Assembly (NCBI GenBank): GCA_030429705.1
Contig: JAUIES010000001.1
Coordinates: forward strand, 1 to 64,000
DNA from: Phycisphaerae bacterium
Lineage (GTDB): Bacteria > Planctomycetota > Phycisphaerae > Phycisphaerales > UBA1924
Direction of reading: 5' to 3'
Length of the DNA stretch: 64,000 nucleotides
The notes under the pieces are model-generated. The model was not told where the DNA came from, ran no database searches, and worked only from the letters and a program-made list of their open reading frames with translations. A program made the position numbers and the translations under genes. Positions within the stretch are counted from its first letter, which is position 1; each line of letters begins with the position of its first letter. Below, one piece after another: positions 55,389 to 64,000 of this stretch.

Positions 55389-57002
55389 TCACTCGTACCC
55401 GCTCCGTGTCTGCAACTCGAAATCATGCAGTGTGCGAATTTCGTCCGCAGTGAGTGATGGCAGGTTCTCAAACCGATCGATGATCGGCTTCGGATTATCA
55501 AACGCAAGCGCGCCCAGGAGCGCAAACTTATGGTCCAAAATATCCTTGAGAGGTGCATCAGTATTGCGTGCGTGCCCCCCCGGATACATCACCAGTCCGG
55601 AGTCGTGCAAACCTCCGTTCGCATCTTCGATGATCACACTCGTTGGAATGCCATCTGGATAGCGCGCGTCGTAATCTGGTCCGCCGTGCGCAAACTCGAT
55701 CTTCTCCATCAGACTGCGGGTACGCGCATTCGCGATCGCTTCGGGTCCGTAGTCATCCGGTTCGAGCATGAGTTCGGTCCAGCCAGAGGTTTTCTTCTCG
55801 AGTGCCTTGCGCAAGAGCGTCGCCACGATGTACACCATTGAGTGGTCCGCCGACTGACGCGTCTTCGGATCGCGCTTCGCCGGATCGCCGATGATGCCAA
55901 ATGCTGGTTCGTACGCGACGATGCGGATTTTCTTGATCTGCCCACCATCAACATCGCTCAAGAGACTCGGCGTTTTGGAGACGAGGTTCATCATCGCTTG
56001 AATCGCACCCGCAGACTGGTGTTCATACAACCCGAGTTTAAAGTGCATGCCCATGACCGCGAAATCGTTGCCGGCTCGTGTCAGGACAAGGTTAAACGGG
56101 CTCGCATCGGCATTCTCCGTATTGCTCGGCGGCTTCTTGACGGCAGTAAACATCTGCCCCGGACCTTCAAAGATCCTGAAAATCGCTTCGGGATTGCGGA
56201 AAATGTCGCGCGGGCCGAGGAACCCATCCATCGACCGGCGTACAGCCATAATCGCCACTTCGGTACTGATCGCGGCACTTGAGCCTTTCGAGTCGCTCAA
56301 CTGCTTGCCCGCTCGAATCGCACGGAACGGAATGTAATGCGCCACCGTCATACCAATGGCGCTTTCGATCTTTTCCTGCGTCGCGCCGAGGATCGCTCCA
56401 AACACGGCTGCAGAAGCGATCGCGCCATGGACGACATGGTCAACTTTGTAGGTCTTGAGGCTGAATACCTCCGACAGTCGCCCTCGAATTTCATCAAGAC
56501 AAACCATCGCCCGCAGCGCGTCGGCTCCATTCAAACCCGCGAGTTGAGCAGCCGCAACACACACCGGGTAGAAGTCGTTGTGCCCAAACTCACCAGCGGT
56601 GTGCCCAAGGCGGGGGTTGAACCCGAAATTCGTACCGTTCGAGTCCCATTCTCGAACTGCAGCACTGTTCGCGAGAATCGCCTTTTCAGGATGCACGGCT
56701 ACATCTGATCCAAAAACGGTCGCGCCAGCGTGCGCCGCCCGCCCAATCGGGGTCGCGTCCTCCCCGAGTGCGTACCGCAAGGCTTCACGCCTGAGCACCG
56801 AAGGTGCATTCGTGCCCAGCGCCAGCGCCGAAAGCCCGCACAGCACCGCATCGGTATGGAACATCCTGGTTCGTTCGAGCACCGAATCGTCAGGTTCGCC
56901 GGCCTTGCCAGGTTCGTCTGATAGAAAGTCAATCGCAAATCGCGCGATACCGATCGCCTGATTGGTATCGGCAGCCAATTCCACATAGTCATTGTTGGAC
57001 AT
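55389..57002 (-). CDS. MmgE/PrpD-family dehydratase (2-methylcitrate dehydratase-like)
   Basis: 537 residues. Family motifs visible: the N-terminal helical domain with DAVLCGLSALALG, WDSNGTNFGFNPRLGHTAGEFGHNDFYPVCVAAAQL (conserved D-x-x-D/H site), SLKTYKVDHVVHGAIASAA, and a C-terminal lid domain with DPKTRQSADHSMVYIVA. Usually dehydrates 2-methylcitrate in propionate degradation, but the family also has other substrates, and no prpC or prpB is nearby. It appears monocistronic. Confidence 0.85.
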   Translation of the reverse strand: MSNNDYVELAADTNQAIGIARFAIDFLSDEPGKAGEPDDSVLERTRMFHTDAVLCGLSALALGTNAPSVLRREALRYALGEDATPIGRAAHAGATVFGSDVAVHPEKAILANSAAVREWDSNGTNFGFNPRLGHTAGEFGHNDFYPVCVAAAQLAGLNGADALRAMVCLDEIRGRLSEVFSLKTYKVDHVVHGAIASAAVFGAILGATQEKIESAIGMTVAHYIPFRAIRAGKQLSDSKGSSAAISTEVAIMAVRRSMDGFLGPRDIFRNPEAIFRIFEGPGQMFTAVKKPPSNTENADASPFNLVLTRAGNDFAVMGMHFKLGLYEHQSAGAIQAMMNLVSKTPSLLSDVDGGQIKKIRIVAYEPAFGIIGDPAKRDPKTRQSADHSMVYIVATLLRKALEKKTSGWTELMLEPDDYGPEAIANARTRSLMEKIEFAHGGPDYDARYPDGIPTSVIIEDANGGLHDSGLVMYPGGHARNTDAPLKDILDHKFALLGALAFDNPKPIIDRFENLPSLTADEIRTLHDFELQTRSGYE

Positions 57003-57133
57003 GAATCAAGACTCCCTTCACACCATTCCGGCGGTGGAATGGGTCTCAAGGGTATGCCCCGACACCGATCGGTTGAAGCCCGAAATTTCCGAACCGCCAC
57101 CTGCAGGGCTTGTCAGGGCTACGATTGACCCGA

Positions 57134-57358
57134 ATGGCCAAACAGGACGACAAAATCGCGCTTGATGCTATCGTGGTCGAGGCTCTGCCCAACACGATGT
57201 TCAAGGTTCAACTCCCCGACGACAACAAGACCGAGATCTTGGCGTATCTCTCTGGAAAAATGCGGAAGTTTCGCATCCGCATCCTCCCGGGTGACACCGT
57301 CACAGTCGAGTTGAGCCCCTACGACCTGAGCAAGGGTCGCATCACCTATCGCAAGTAA
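57134..57358 (+). CDS. infA: Translation initiation factor IF-1
   Basis: 74 residues from ATG 57134 (frame opens at 57110). Single S1/OB-fold: [54 protein letters not shown], the full IF-1 signature. It binds the 30S A site. The stop lies inside the end of the convergent FecCD gene (13-base overlap). Isolated from the ribosomal protein genes it commonly joins. Confidence 0.96.
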   Translation: MAKQDDKIALDAIVVEALPNTMFKVQLPDDNKTEILAYLSGKMRKFRIRILPGDTVTVELSPYDLSKGRITYRK

Positions 57359-58329
57359 CCCCCCCGCCGCTTCTGGTGAAGCAGCATCCCGAGGAACACC
57401 GGTCCTCCAAGCAGGGCTGTCAGTACGCCCAGAGGCAATCGACCGGATGCCAGGTCAATCGCACGGACAGACGAATCTGCGCCAACCACGAGCGTCGCGC
57501 CGATGAACGCTGACGCGGGAACACTCCAGAGGTGACCCGGTCCGACCAATCCCCGAGCGACATGCGGTGCGACGAGCCCGATAAACCCGATCGGACCGGC
57601 AATCGCAACGGCAGCCCCCGTGAGCAACCCGGAGCCCACAAACTGACCCATTCGCACCGCACCAAGCCGCACGCCCACACTGCGCGCTTCGTCCGCACTC
57701 ATCATTGATGCATCCAGAACGCGTGCCTTCGCCGTCGCGATGACAGTAACCAGACAACACAAGCACCCCGCAATGATCAACCGGACCAGCGACACCTCGT
57801 CATCCAAACCACCTAAAAGCCAACGCCCGGAATAGAGCCCACGATCAGGCATCAACTGCTGCACCACCATCGTCCCCGCAGCGGCAGTGATACTCACGAT
57901 CACACCGACCAGCACCATCGACACAGGATCGATCAGCCCGCCGCGCTGACTCAACAAGTAGACAACCACGAGCGCTGCAAAAGACCCAACCATTGCTGGC
58001 GGCATCGGGTCGCCGCCTGTCGAAGCCGAACCACCCGAGAGTTGAAACAAATACGCTGTCAGGATCACCGCGAGCCCGGCTCCAGACGACAACCCCATGA
58101 TGTCCGGCGATGCCAATGAGTTGCGAAGTAACCCCTGCAGAAGCACACCAGCGACCCCGAGCGAAGCACCAACAACGACCCCGGACATGCATTTTTGCCA
58201 GCGGATGGCGATGATCTGATCCCGAACCGGACCGAGACCAAGCGACGGACCGACGCTCAATCGCCACCAGCACACGAGGATGGCAAGCACCACCAACCCA
58301 ATCAGCATCAATCCGGGCAACCGCTTCAC
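57346..58329 (-). CDS. FecCD/BtuC-family ABC permease (orphan)
   Basis: 327 residues from GTG 58329. About nine or ten hydrophobic helices, with family motifs [51 protein letters not shown], and the C-terminal [26 protein letters not shown]. Imports iron-siderophore, haem or cobalamin in complex with a binding protein and ATPase, neither of which is encoded within the window. The 3' end overlaps infA by 13 bases on the opposite strand. Confidence 0.92.
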   Translation of the reverse strand: MKRLPGLMLIGLVVLAILVCWWRLSVGPSLGLGPVRDQIIAIRWQKCMSGVVVGASLGVAGVLLQGLLRNSLASPDIMGLSSGAGLAVILTAYLFQLSGGSASTGGDPMPPAMVGSFAALVVVYLLSQRGGLIDPVSMVLVGVIVSITAAAGTMVVQQLMPDRGLYSGRWLLGGLDDEVSLVRLIIAGCLCCLVTVIATAKARVLDASMMSADEARSVGVRLGAVRMGQFVGSGLLTGAAVAIAGPIGFIGLVAPHVARGLVGPGHLWSVPASAFIGATLVVGADSSVRAIDLASGRLPLGVLTALLGGPVFLGMLLHQKRRGGYLR

Positions 58330-58406
58330 AATCGGAGCGTATCCGAACCGGACGATCGACGAAGGGGACGCTATGATCCTCCCCTACTGACTGCAGGAGA
58401 TCACGC

Positions 58407-58856
58407 GTGGCCGACAAGACCATCAAATGCCAAGTTGTCACTCCCACCAAGGCACTGCTCGACGAAGCCGTGACCTACGCATCCATCCCCGGTTGGGACG
58501 GGCTGTTCGGGGTTATGCACGGCGGGTCGCCGCTCGTGGCACGCCTTGGCATCGGCGAACTCCGCCTCGATTTCCCCGACACCGCCGAGTCGAAGGGCGG
58601 CTCTCGTTCGTACTACATCGATGGCGGCTTCGCCAAGATGAGTGAGGAGGGCCTCAGCATCCTCGCAGAGACCGCGATCCCAGTCGAGTCGCTGGAAGAA
58701 TCTGAAGCCAAGGCCGAACTCGCAGAAGCCATGGCTCGTCAGGCAGATGTCAATGCCTCGGATGCACTCGCTCAGGCAGATAACATTGCCCGCGATCGCA
58801 ATCGAGCACGAACAAAACTGCGTCTCGCACAACAGTCACGCAGCGCCGGTATCTAA
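58407..58856 (+). CDS. atpC: F1F0 ATP synthase epsilon subunit (isolated)
   Basis: 149 residues from GTG 58407 (caggag upstream). Beta-sandwich domain with KCQVVTPTKALLDEAVTYASIPGWDGLFGVMHG, the GELRL and YYIDGGFAKM stretch; the C-terminal helical domain is Glu/Ala-rich. It regulates ATP hydrolysis at the F1 stalk. Here it stands alone with no atpD or other atp gene beside it. Confidence 0.9.
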   Translation: MADKTIKCQVVTPTKALLDEAVTYASIPGWDGLFGVMHGGSPLVARLGIGELRLDFPDTAESKGGSRSYYIDGGFAKMSEEGLSILAETAIPVESLEESEAKAELAEAMARQADVNASDALAQADNIARDRNRARTKLRLAQQSRSAGI

Positions 58857-58868
58857 CCAGATTTCGAC

Positions 58869-60335
58869 TTAGATCCCAAGCCCGTTTCGCAGCGCCTTCG
58901 TACGCTCGGCATATGTTGAGCCGCGTTGCGTGATCTGTGATGACATTGGTAATCTCGCTTCATCGCTCGGCTCAAGCAAGCGTAAAGCGCTCGTCTCCGG
59001 TGTGAGGCAGGCTTCCTCAAAACCAAGCCCGAGAAACTCCAAGAGGTGCCGCACAGTCGGTTCGGTATTCGCGGTCAAATCTTCGAACCGCAGCGTGTGA
59101 ACCTGCGCGCCAACCGACACAAGCAACGCGGACCAGTGCTCGCACAGCGCCACGACATCGCGCGTGTATGACCCGAGGTCTTCCAGATCGCGTGCAAAGG
59201 TCGCTCCGGTCACCGCGGCAAAAGTTGACATTGCAGCCTCGATCGGTTCACGCGTGCACAAGACAATCCGGGCATCAGGCATCATCAATGGCAGAAGACC
59301 TGCGTGGTAAACATTCATTGGCTGGGCATCGGCAACATGCGTCGTGCCGTCAGGGCAGAGCTTGTTGATCTCTTCCGAATACGCAGTTGCAGCCTCAGTC
59401 AATTGCTTGCCGCGCAGTCTGGTCGGATGGGTCACGACTCTGCGGAACGATGTGGTCTCTGCACCGAGTTTCCCGCGGCACACGGTTGCCAATGCCCCGA
59501 TTTCGCCACAGCCAAACCCGGTTGAATGGCTCGCGATGATGCCCTCGACCAGTTCGTGCCCACTCCCGGGAGGACCAATCAGAAACACATTTCGTTCACC
59601 ATGACCGGCCGCCCGGCTGATCTTGCCCAACGCAGATGGGGTGTATTGCTCTATCAATCCCTCGACGACCTTGTGATGACCAGCCGCGTCAAACTCACCT
59701 TTGGTCAGTTTGGCCGCACGACGCCATGCATCAAATGCTTGATCAGTCGCTCCGGTGCGCTCACACAGTTGACCGAGCACGCGCAAGAGCCTGGTGAGAT
59801 CAACTGCACTCGTCCCGATGCGTTTGGAAGCCTTGGATACGCGCTCCACACCAGATGCAGCATCGTCACCAAGCAAACACGCACGCCCCCAGGCAATCGC
59901 AAGCCCGACCGCATCATCGCCGTCCCAAGACTCGATCAGTTGTTTCGCTTCATCCAGACGACCGAGGTCGATCAACGCTTCTGCTTTGACGGCCTGTGCA
60001 TCTTCGTTCTCGGCGCCACAACCGATGGCTGTCTCGGCCATGTCCAGCGCCTCTTCTCCCCTGTGCAAACGGCGCAGGGCCGACGAGGTCTCGATCGCGA
60101 GAAACTGACGAACGCGATCATCTTCTGACTTTTCGAGCGCCTGCTTCATCAGGACGATCCCGGCAGCCGATCGGCCGAGTCGAGCGAGTGCCGCTCCGTG
60201 CAAGCCTCGGATCGCGGGTTCATCGGGAAGGTTCTGCACCAACTGTTGCGTCAGGCTCCCCGCTCGCGGGTATTCGCCCATGCGTAAGAGTCGTTGAGCT
60301 TCGTGAAACGCCTGGGCTGGTGTCAACTGCGTCAT
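58869..60335 (-). CDS. TPR-sulfotransferase fusion
   Basis: 488 residues. Residues 1-225 are TPR-like helical repeats. From about 245 a P-loop-like GPPGSGH (254-260) replaces the usual 5'-phosphosulfate loop of sulfotransferases (GLPRSGTT type). A later TREPIEAAMSTFA and LRFEDLTANTEPTVRHLLEFLGLGF are in line with Sulfotransfer_3 proteins. The conserved DKMP is DAQP here. It would transfer sulfate from PAPS if active. It sits between convergent atpC and divergent asparaginase. Confidence 0.78.
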   Translation of the reverse strand: MTQLTPAQAFHEAQRLLRMGEYPRAGSLTQQLVQNLPDEPAIRGLHGAALARLGRSAAGIVLMKQALEKSEDDRVRQFLAIETSSALRRLHRGEEALDMAETAIGCGAENEDAQAVKAEALIDLGRLDEAKQLIESWDGDDAVGLAIAWGRACLLGDDAASGVERVSKASKRIGTSAVDLTRLLRVLGQLCERTGATDQAFDAWRRAAKLTKGEFDAAGHHKVVEGLIEQYTPSALGKISRAAGHGERNVFLIGPPGSGHELVEGIIASHSTGFGCGEIGALATVCRGKLGAETTSFRRVVTHPTRLRGKQLTEAATAYSEEINKLCPDGTTHVADAQPMNVYHAGLLPLMMPDARIVLCTREPIEAAMSTFAAVTGATFARDLEDLGSYTRDVVALCEHWSALLVSVGAQVHTLRFEDLTANTEPTVRHLLEFLGLGFEEACLTPETSALRLLEPSDEARLPMSSQITQRGSTYAERTKALRNGLGI

Positions 60336-60419
60336 CGGTCTGGTACTCCGTCAGGTCCGGGAATCACAGGGTACGCCACTCACCATACCCCGGTGCTCTG
60401 ATCGGCTAAGGTATCGTCC

Positions 60420-60947
60420 ATGCGCCACATCACCCTGATCTCAACCGGCGGAACCATCGAAAAGACTTATGACGAACGTGCGGGCACCCTCTCAAACGCT
60501 CGATCGATCGTTCCACGCATGCTCCGAAGACTCAAAATTGTCGATACAACGATCAACACCGTCCAACTGCTTTCTAAAGACAGCCTCGATCTCACAGACC
60601 AAGATCGGCAACGCATCGCCCACACCGTCATCACCGTTCTTGACCAACCCGACTGTGATGGCATCGTCATCTTGCACGGGACGGACACACTCGCCGTCAC
60701 CGGCGACCTGCTCGAACAGAATATCTCGACGCCACGCGTCCCCATCATTTTGACCGGCGCAATGAGGCCTTATGAGATGAAACGCTCGGATGCGCTTCAA
60801 AACCTCAACGAAGCAATCTTTGCTACCGGAGTGCTTGCGCCGGGCGTGTACTGCGTCGTGCACGGCCGGGCGCTCCGATTCCCAGGTGTGTACAAGGATC
60901 ATGCACGAGGCACATTCGCCACAGCAGACGACGAGAAACGAAGTTGA
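60420..60947 (+). CDS. Short asparaginase-like protein
   Basis: 175 residues, about half of a normal asparaginase, yet complete: it ends naturally at 60947, two bases from the stop of the next gene on the opposite strand. Thr12 (STGGTIE), Thr88/Asp89 (HGTDT), LTGAMRP and Lys159 (GVYKDHARGTF) keep the candidate catalytic set. Only the N-terminal domain is present. Such one-domain proteins are annotated as asparaginase-like; activity is uncertain. Confidence 0.8.
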   Translation: MRHITLISTGGTIEKTYDERAGTLSNARSIVPRMLRRLKIVDTTINTVQLLSKDSLDLTDQDRQRIAHTVITVLDQPDCDGIVILHGTDTLAVTGDLLEQNISTPRVPIILTGAMRPYEMKRSDALQNLNEAIFATGVLAPGVYCVVHGRALRFPGVYKDHARGTFATADDEKRS

Positions 60948-60948
60948 A

Positions 60949-62355
60949 TCAAATTGTTTTACGCGTCGGACGGCCCAGCGTGTTCGTCCAGCATCGCTGA
61001 ACTGTGCGCACGGCACCGAGCCCGACCCACCGAAGCATCATGCCGACGCTGTGCAGGCGAAGCACCAGACGAAGCCGACGCAGTGCTACATCGTCAGGGT
61101 CAACTCGTGCCGCTTGGCGCGCCCAATATCGGGCGCGGATCCACTCTTTTCGGCGCAGATGCGCCAGCGCCAGATTGTGCATCGCCGGAACAAATCGCGG
61201 ATTGAGCCTCAACGCAGCCTTGGCGCGGTCGGTCCCCCGATCAAAATCACCCAACTCAAGAAAAGCAACACTCAAGTTGTGTTCTGCGATGTGGTCCTTT
61301 GGTCGAAGAACGAGCACACGCTCAAAGACGCGCACACCCTCTGCAGCCATATCGGCATCGAGAAGCAGTTGACCCAACTCTTCCAGCACTTCCGCATCAC
61401 GGTTCGATTCGAGCCCGATACACGCCAGTTCCCCGGTCAGCAACTCTCTCGCCCGTCGCGTTGAATCCTCTTTGCCATCAGCCAGCAACAGCCCGGCCAA
61501 TCGACGGCGCGCATCCGGATGGTTCGGGTCCAGACGAAGCACAACATCAAACTGCACCGTGGCTTCGTCGTACCGTTCCAACCGATCAGCCAACTCACCA
61601 AGCGCAAAGTGTGCGTCAGGGTGATCGGGCTCGAGTTCAAGAATGCGGCGATACTTTTCACCAGCCTCGACAAATCTGTTCATCTCGACCAGCAAGTCGC
61701 CCAGATCGAGAAGCGTGTCAATATCGCCCGGATCCAATCGCAACTCGCGGTGATACAACTGACGCGCCCGTTCCTGACGGCCGGTCGCTGCGTACGCCTG
61801 AGCGAGCCTCGCGTTGACCCGCGCCATCTCCGGCGAGATTCGAGCGGTCTCGCGCAGACACCAGATCGCACGATCGAAATCTTTCCGATCCAGTAACGCA
61901 TCGGCCATCGCTGAATACAGATCCGGATTCTCAGGATCAGCCTGTTGGCCGAGGTAATACGCCAACTCCGCCGACTCATGATCGCCGAGTTCCGAATATG
62001 CATCGATCTTGTGCACAAAGGGAGATGCCGAGTTGGGTTCGAGTCGTTCGGCGATCTCGAGCCATTCGATTGCCTGGCTCGCTTTTTCGGCTCGAATCAA
62101 ATTGATCGCAACCGCGGTCGCAGACGATGCGTCCTGACGATCACGCAACTCGAAACTTGCGCGAAACGCCGTCGCTGCAGCATCGTGACGCTCTGCGGCT
62201 TCGAGTGTGAGACCAAGATTGAATTGCCATTCCGCCTGGTGTGGGTTCAGCGACAGCGCACGACGCAACTCGGTCTCGGCTTCATCCCACCGACCGGCTT
62301 CGTAGGCCTCGTGTGCCCGTTCAACATGCTCTTCCGCGTCGACCCAGTCGTTCAC
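60949..62355 (-). CDS. TPR-repeat protein
   Basis: 468 residues from GTG 62355 with GGAG five bases ahead; a TTG at 62379 would add eight residues. About ten tetratricopeptide repeats (for example AHEAYEAGRWDEAETELRRAL, NLGLTLEAAERHDAAATAF, ALGELADRLERYDEATVQF, NLSVAFLELGDFDRG). No signal peptide and only a weak hydrophobic stretch near the C-terminus. It probably acts as a scaffold. It lies 114 bases downstream of the pseudokinase gene on the same strand and may share its transcript. Confidence 0.82.
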   Translation of the reverse strand: MNDWVDAEEHVERAHEAYEAGRWDEAETELRRALSLNPHQAEWQFNLGLTLEAAERHDAAATAFRASFELRDRQDASSATAVAINLIRAEKASQAIEWLEIAERLEPNSASPFVHKIDAYSELGDHESAELAYYLGQQADPENPDLYSAMADALLDRKDFDRAIWCLRETARISPEMARVNARLAQAYAATGRQERARQLYHRELRLDPGDIDTLLDLGDLLVEMNRFVEAGEKYRRILELEPDHPDAHFALGELADRLERYDEATVQFDVVLRLDPNHPDARRRLAGLLLADGKEDSTRRARELLTGELACIGLESNRDAEVLEELGQLLLDADMAAEGVRVFERVLVLRPKDHIAEHNLSVAFLELGDFDRGTDRAKAALRLNPRFVPAMHNLALAHLRRKEWIRARYWARQAARVDPDDVALRRLRLVLRLHSVGMMLRWVGLGAVRTVQRCWTNTLGRPTRKTI

Positions 62356-62469
62356 GGCCACTCCAGACTCGGAAACCAATCGGCCCCCGATACCGGTATC
62401 GTATCCAGATTCTCAATTGGCATCAATACACGAAGCCGGACACTATCTGATCGATCTGAGGTCAATTCT

Positions 62470-63306
62470 TCACTCTTTCGGCGTTTCTGCGGTGCCAGAC
62501 CACGCCGAACGCAATCGATCAAGCACCACGCGGGCAGTCCCGGCTTTCGACTCAATCTCGGGTCGGCCGCCTAGCGAAGGGAGGGCCGCCAGTGCATCGG
62601 ACGCTGTCGAGAAACCCCCGGCAGGGTCGAGTGCAACTTCAAACCACTCATCCCACGCGCGATCGAGCCGCCGAACCAGCCGGCTGGCGCGAATGCGAGG
62701 CTCTTCCGCTTCCAGCCCGGTCAGCACCCAATAACCGATCATCGCGACCGATCGAATTTCATCGAGAACCACTTCCGGATCAACTTCCAGCAGCCCGTCG
62801 AGGCGACGCTGAAGCCCATATAGCTCAATCGTGATGCTGCCGTGCCTGTCCACAAACAGATCTGAACCCATCAGCGGTCCGTTACACAAACCTCGCTCAT
62901 GCGCGCAACGAATGGCATCCAACGCGTGAAGCAAGACTCGTTCAGTCTCTGCAGGCGACATCCGCCCACCCTTCAACTTGACCAATCGATCAATCGTTAG
63001 CAGCCCGTCTTCGTTGCCGAGATACGGCTCCGCAGCCCAAATGCAACGCTCGCCCTCGAACGCTGCCGGGTCGATCACGCGCCGAATGGACGGCAAATGC
63101 GCGTGAGAAAATGACTCGAGTGTCTCAATCCATGAAAGAAGCAGGACTCGAAGTCCTTTATCAAGATGAGGTGCAAATGCGTGGATCACCCAGTCATCAT
63201 GATTCTCTTCGTGCTGCGCAAGCCAACGCTCGCCGAAAGGCGAAGACTCAAGCGGGCGCACAAGTTGATAAGGTCCAACCACCCGCAACGGGTCTTGTGA
63301 AATCAT
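62470..63306 (-). CDS. Ser/Thr pseudokinase-like protein
   Basis: 278 residues from ATG 63306 (GAGG upstream; ATG 63324 possible). The fold follows a bacterial Ser/Thr kinase: a glycine-loop-like segment YQLVRPLESSPFGERWLA, then VIHAF where VAIK is expected (Lys replaced by His42), CNGPLMGSDLFVDRHG (141-156) where HRDLKPxN is expected, and ELYG (161-164) where DFG is expected. None of the catalytic residues is kept, so it should not phosphorylate. It stands ahead of a TPR gene on the same strand. A regulatory or binding role is inferred. Confidence 0.75.
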   Translation of the reverse strand: MISQDPLRVVGPYQLVRPLESSPFGERWLAQHEENHDDWVIHAFAPHLDKGLRVLLLSWIETLESFSHAHLPSIRRVIDPAAFEGERCIWAAEPYLGNEDGLLTIDRLVKLKGGRMSPAETERVLLHALDAIRCAHERGLCNGPLMGSDLFVDRHGSITIELYGLQRRLDGLLEVDPEVVLDEIRSVAMIGYWVLTGLEAEEPRIRASRLVRRLDRAWDEWFEVALDPAGGFSTASDALAALPSLGGRPEIESKAGTARVVLDRLRSAWSGTAETPKE

Positions 63307-63552
63307 CGACTGTTTCCTCGTCATCCCGAATGGTTCAACCTTGAACGATCAGGAATACCACCAACGCCAATCACCGTGCTCCCGTGTCATCCACGCAAGA
63401 CTCCATCCGTAGCGTTCTCGAACGCGGTTCGGTGCACGGTTGTTCGGGCCGATTCTACCAAGACCAAGATGCGTTTGCACACGATCCCCATCGCAGATCG
63501 GGAAATACCGTGAACATTTCAGGTTGGTAAGCCCTAATATACAACTGTGCAT
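63307..63552. other. Divergent intergenic region
   Basis: 246 bases between the pseudokinase (-) and the lipoprotein (+). A 74-codon minus-strand frame (63349-63573) ends WRWWYS and has no recognised relative; it is not called. Promoters for both genes should lie here, though no boxes are clear. Confidence 0.4.
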
Positions 63553-64000
63553 ATGCCACTCGCTCAACTTCATTCACACCTGCTCCCTTGTGTCATGCTC
63601 TTGATGGGATGCACCGAGCGGCCAGGCATGACGACATACGAACAATCCGTTGCACCAGAGACTCGGCCTCATCTAACCGGTATCAATTATCAGCCTGAAC
63701 TGACCAAATCACCAGAACAGACACCGCAGCCACAGGCCGAAGTGATCAACCAACCAGGCGGCATCCTCTTTCAAACACTCAGATCGCCAGAGACAGACTC
63801 TGAGCAGCGCAAGGCTGCCGCAGCATCACTACTCGATTCCTACAACCTCAACTGGGATGACATGAATGCTTATCTGCTCGAACCGCTCATTCGCGCAGCG
63901 GTGATTGATGCTGCGTCGCAGAACGCCGCCCGTTCGTCGAGTGTGCTTACAGAAACGACACCGGCTTCCGTCGGCCCTGACGATCGACAGCGATTGATTG
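63553..64000 (+). CDS. Lipoprotein, N-terminal part (cut by window end)
   Basis: The frame from ATG 63553 stays open to the last base (149 codons). A hydrophobic leader is followed by LLMGC, a lipobox with Cys near residue 20. The mature part is Gln/Pro/Thr-rich, then a helical section (QRKAAAASLLDSYNLNWDDMNAYLL). No family recognised. It is divergent from the pseudokinase gene. Confidence 0.7.
   Translation, partial: MPLAQLHSHLLPCVMLLMGCTERPGMTTYEQSVAPETRPHLTGINYQPELTKSPEQTPQPQAEVINQPGGILFQTLRSPETDSEQRKAAAASLLDSYNLNWDDMNAYLLEPLIRAAVIDAASQNAARSSSVLTETTPASVGPDDRQRLI

Noticed and set aside
63349-63573. Minus-strand 74-codon frame ending WRWWYS
   Set aside because: Positioned in the divergent promoter region and overlapping the start of the lipoprotein gene; no known relative. 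It would need conservation data to be called.
1-64000. Search for CRISPR arrays, rRNA genes, insertion sequences and prophage
   Set aside because: No regularly spaced repeats, transposase, integrase or rRNA signature was found by reading; the only RNA gene seen is the tRNA at 27890.

Overview
The window looks like a chromosomal segment of a planctomycete, most likely class Phycisphaerae. The clues are a PSCyt1/DUF1549/DUF1553 cytochrome-like protein paired with a Tat-exported DUF1501 protein, ECF sigma factor/Ser-Thr kinase pairing, exported proteins ending in VPAPG...RRRR sorting tails, a dockerin ending in a Cys-Gly motif, and many zinc-ribbon membrane proteins. It also has a Gram-negative style lpxA. 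No integrase, transposase, CRISPR array or rRNA operon is visible. Codon use and spacing look even throughout, so this reads as ordinary chromosome rather than an island.

Layout. 1-11,000 carries exported and signalling proteins: a repeat-rich fibre-like protein with an S74 autoprotease chaperone (+), a transglutaminase-esterase fusion (+), an ECF sigma factor translationally coupled to a kinase-TPR protein (-), and a dockerin-tailed repeat protein (-). 11,100-20,435 (-) holds a very large VPS10-type propeller with inserted PDZ and EF-hand segments, then the DUF1501 and cytochrome/DUF1549/DUF1553 pair. mutS (20,498) is divergent from these. 23,231-25,441 (-) is a cluster of three related zinc-ribbon membrane proteins, followed by an aldo/keto reductase and a small exported sorting-tail protein. 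A tRNA-Ala(CGC) lies at 27,890.

From 28,075 to 35,984 the + strand is one tightly packed gene chain: a ZnuA/ZnuC/ZnuB-type metal importer, a PLP threonine dehydratase/serine racemase-like enzyme, lpxA, a metallo-beta-lactamase-fold enzyme, a methyltransferase, rsfS and aroB. Most junctions overlap by 4 bases or are only a few bases apart. A ParA ATPase and a MinD/FlhG-like protein without a P-loop follow. A minus-strand chain then runs acylphosphatase, HAD phosphatase, DUF418 membrane protein, hypothetical, SHOCT-like protein, clpX. It is divergent from a dnaG-rpoD-prmC housekeeping block.

48,797-54,351 holds a PAS-GAF-response-regulator protein with what looks like a decayed histidine-kinase core. 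It is divergent from a three-gene GldA/F/G-like ABC exporter. The rest contains a second sorting-tail protein, a PrpD-family dehydratase, infA, an orphan FecCD permease, an orphan atpC, a TPR-sulfotransferase, a one-domain asparaginase, a TPR protein, a pseudokinase and the start of a lipoprotein cut by the window edge.

I did not find a clear, complete, previously undescribed multi-gene system. The best leads are degenerate versions of known enzymes placed beside related machinery: the pseudokinase beside a TPR gene, the P-loop-less FlhG-like protein beside ParA, the H-box-less kinase beside a Gld-type exporter, and the zinc-ribbon paralogue cluster. All assignments come from reading motifs by eye; no database search was run.
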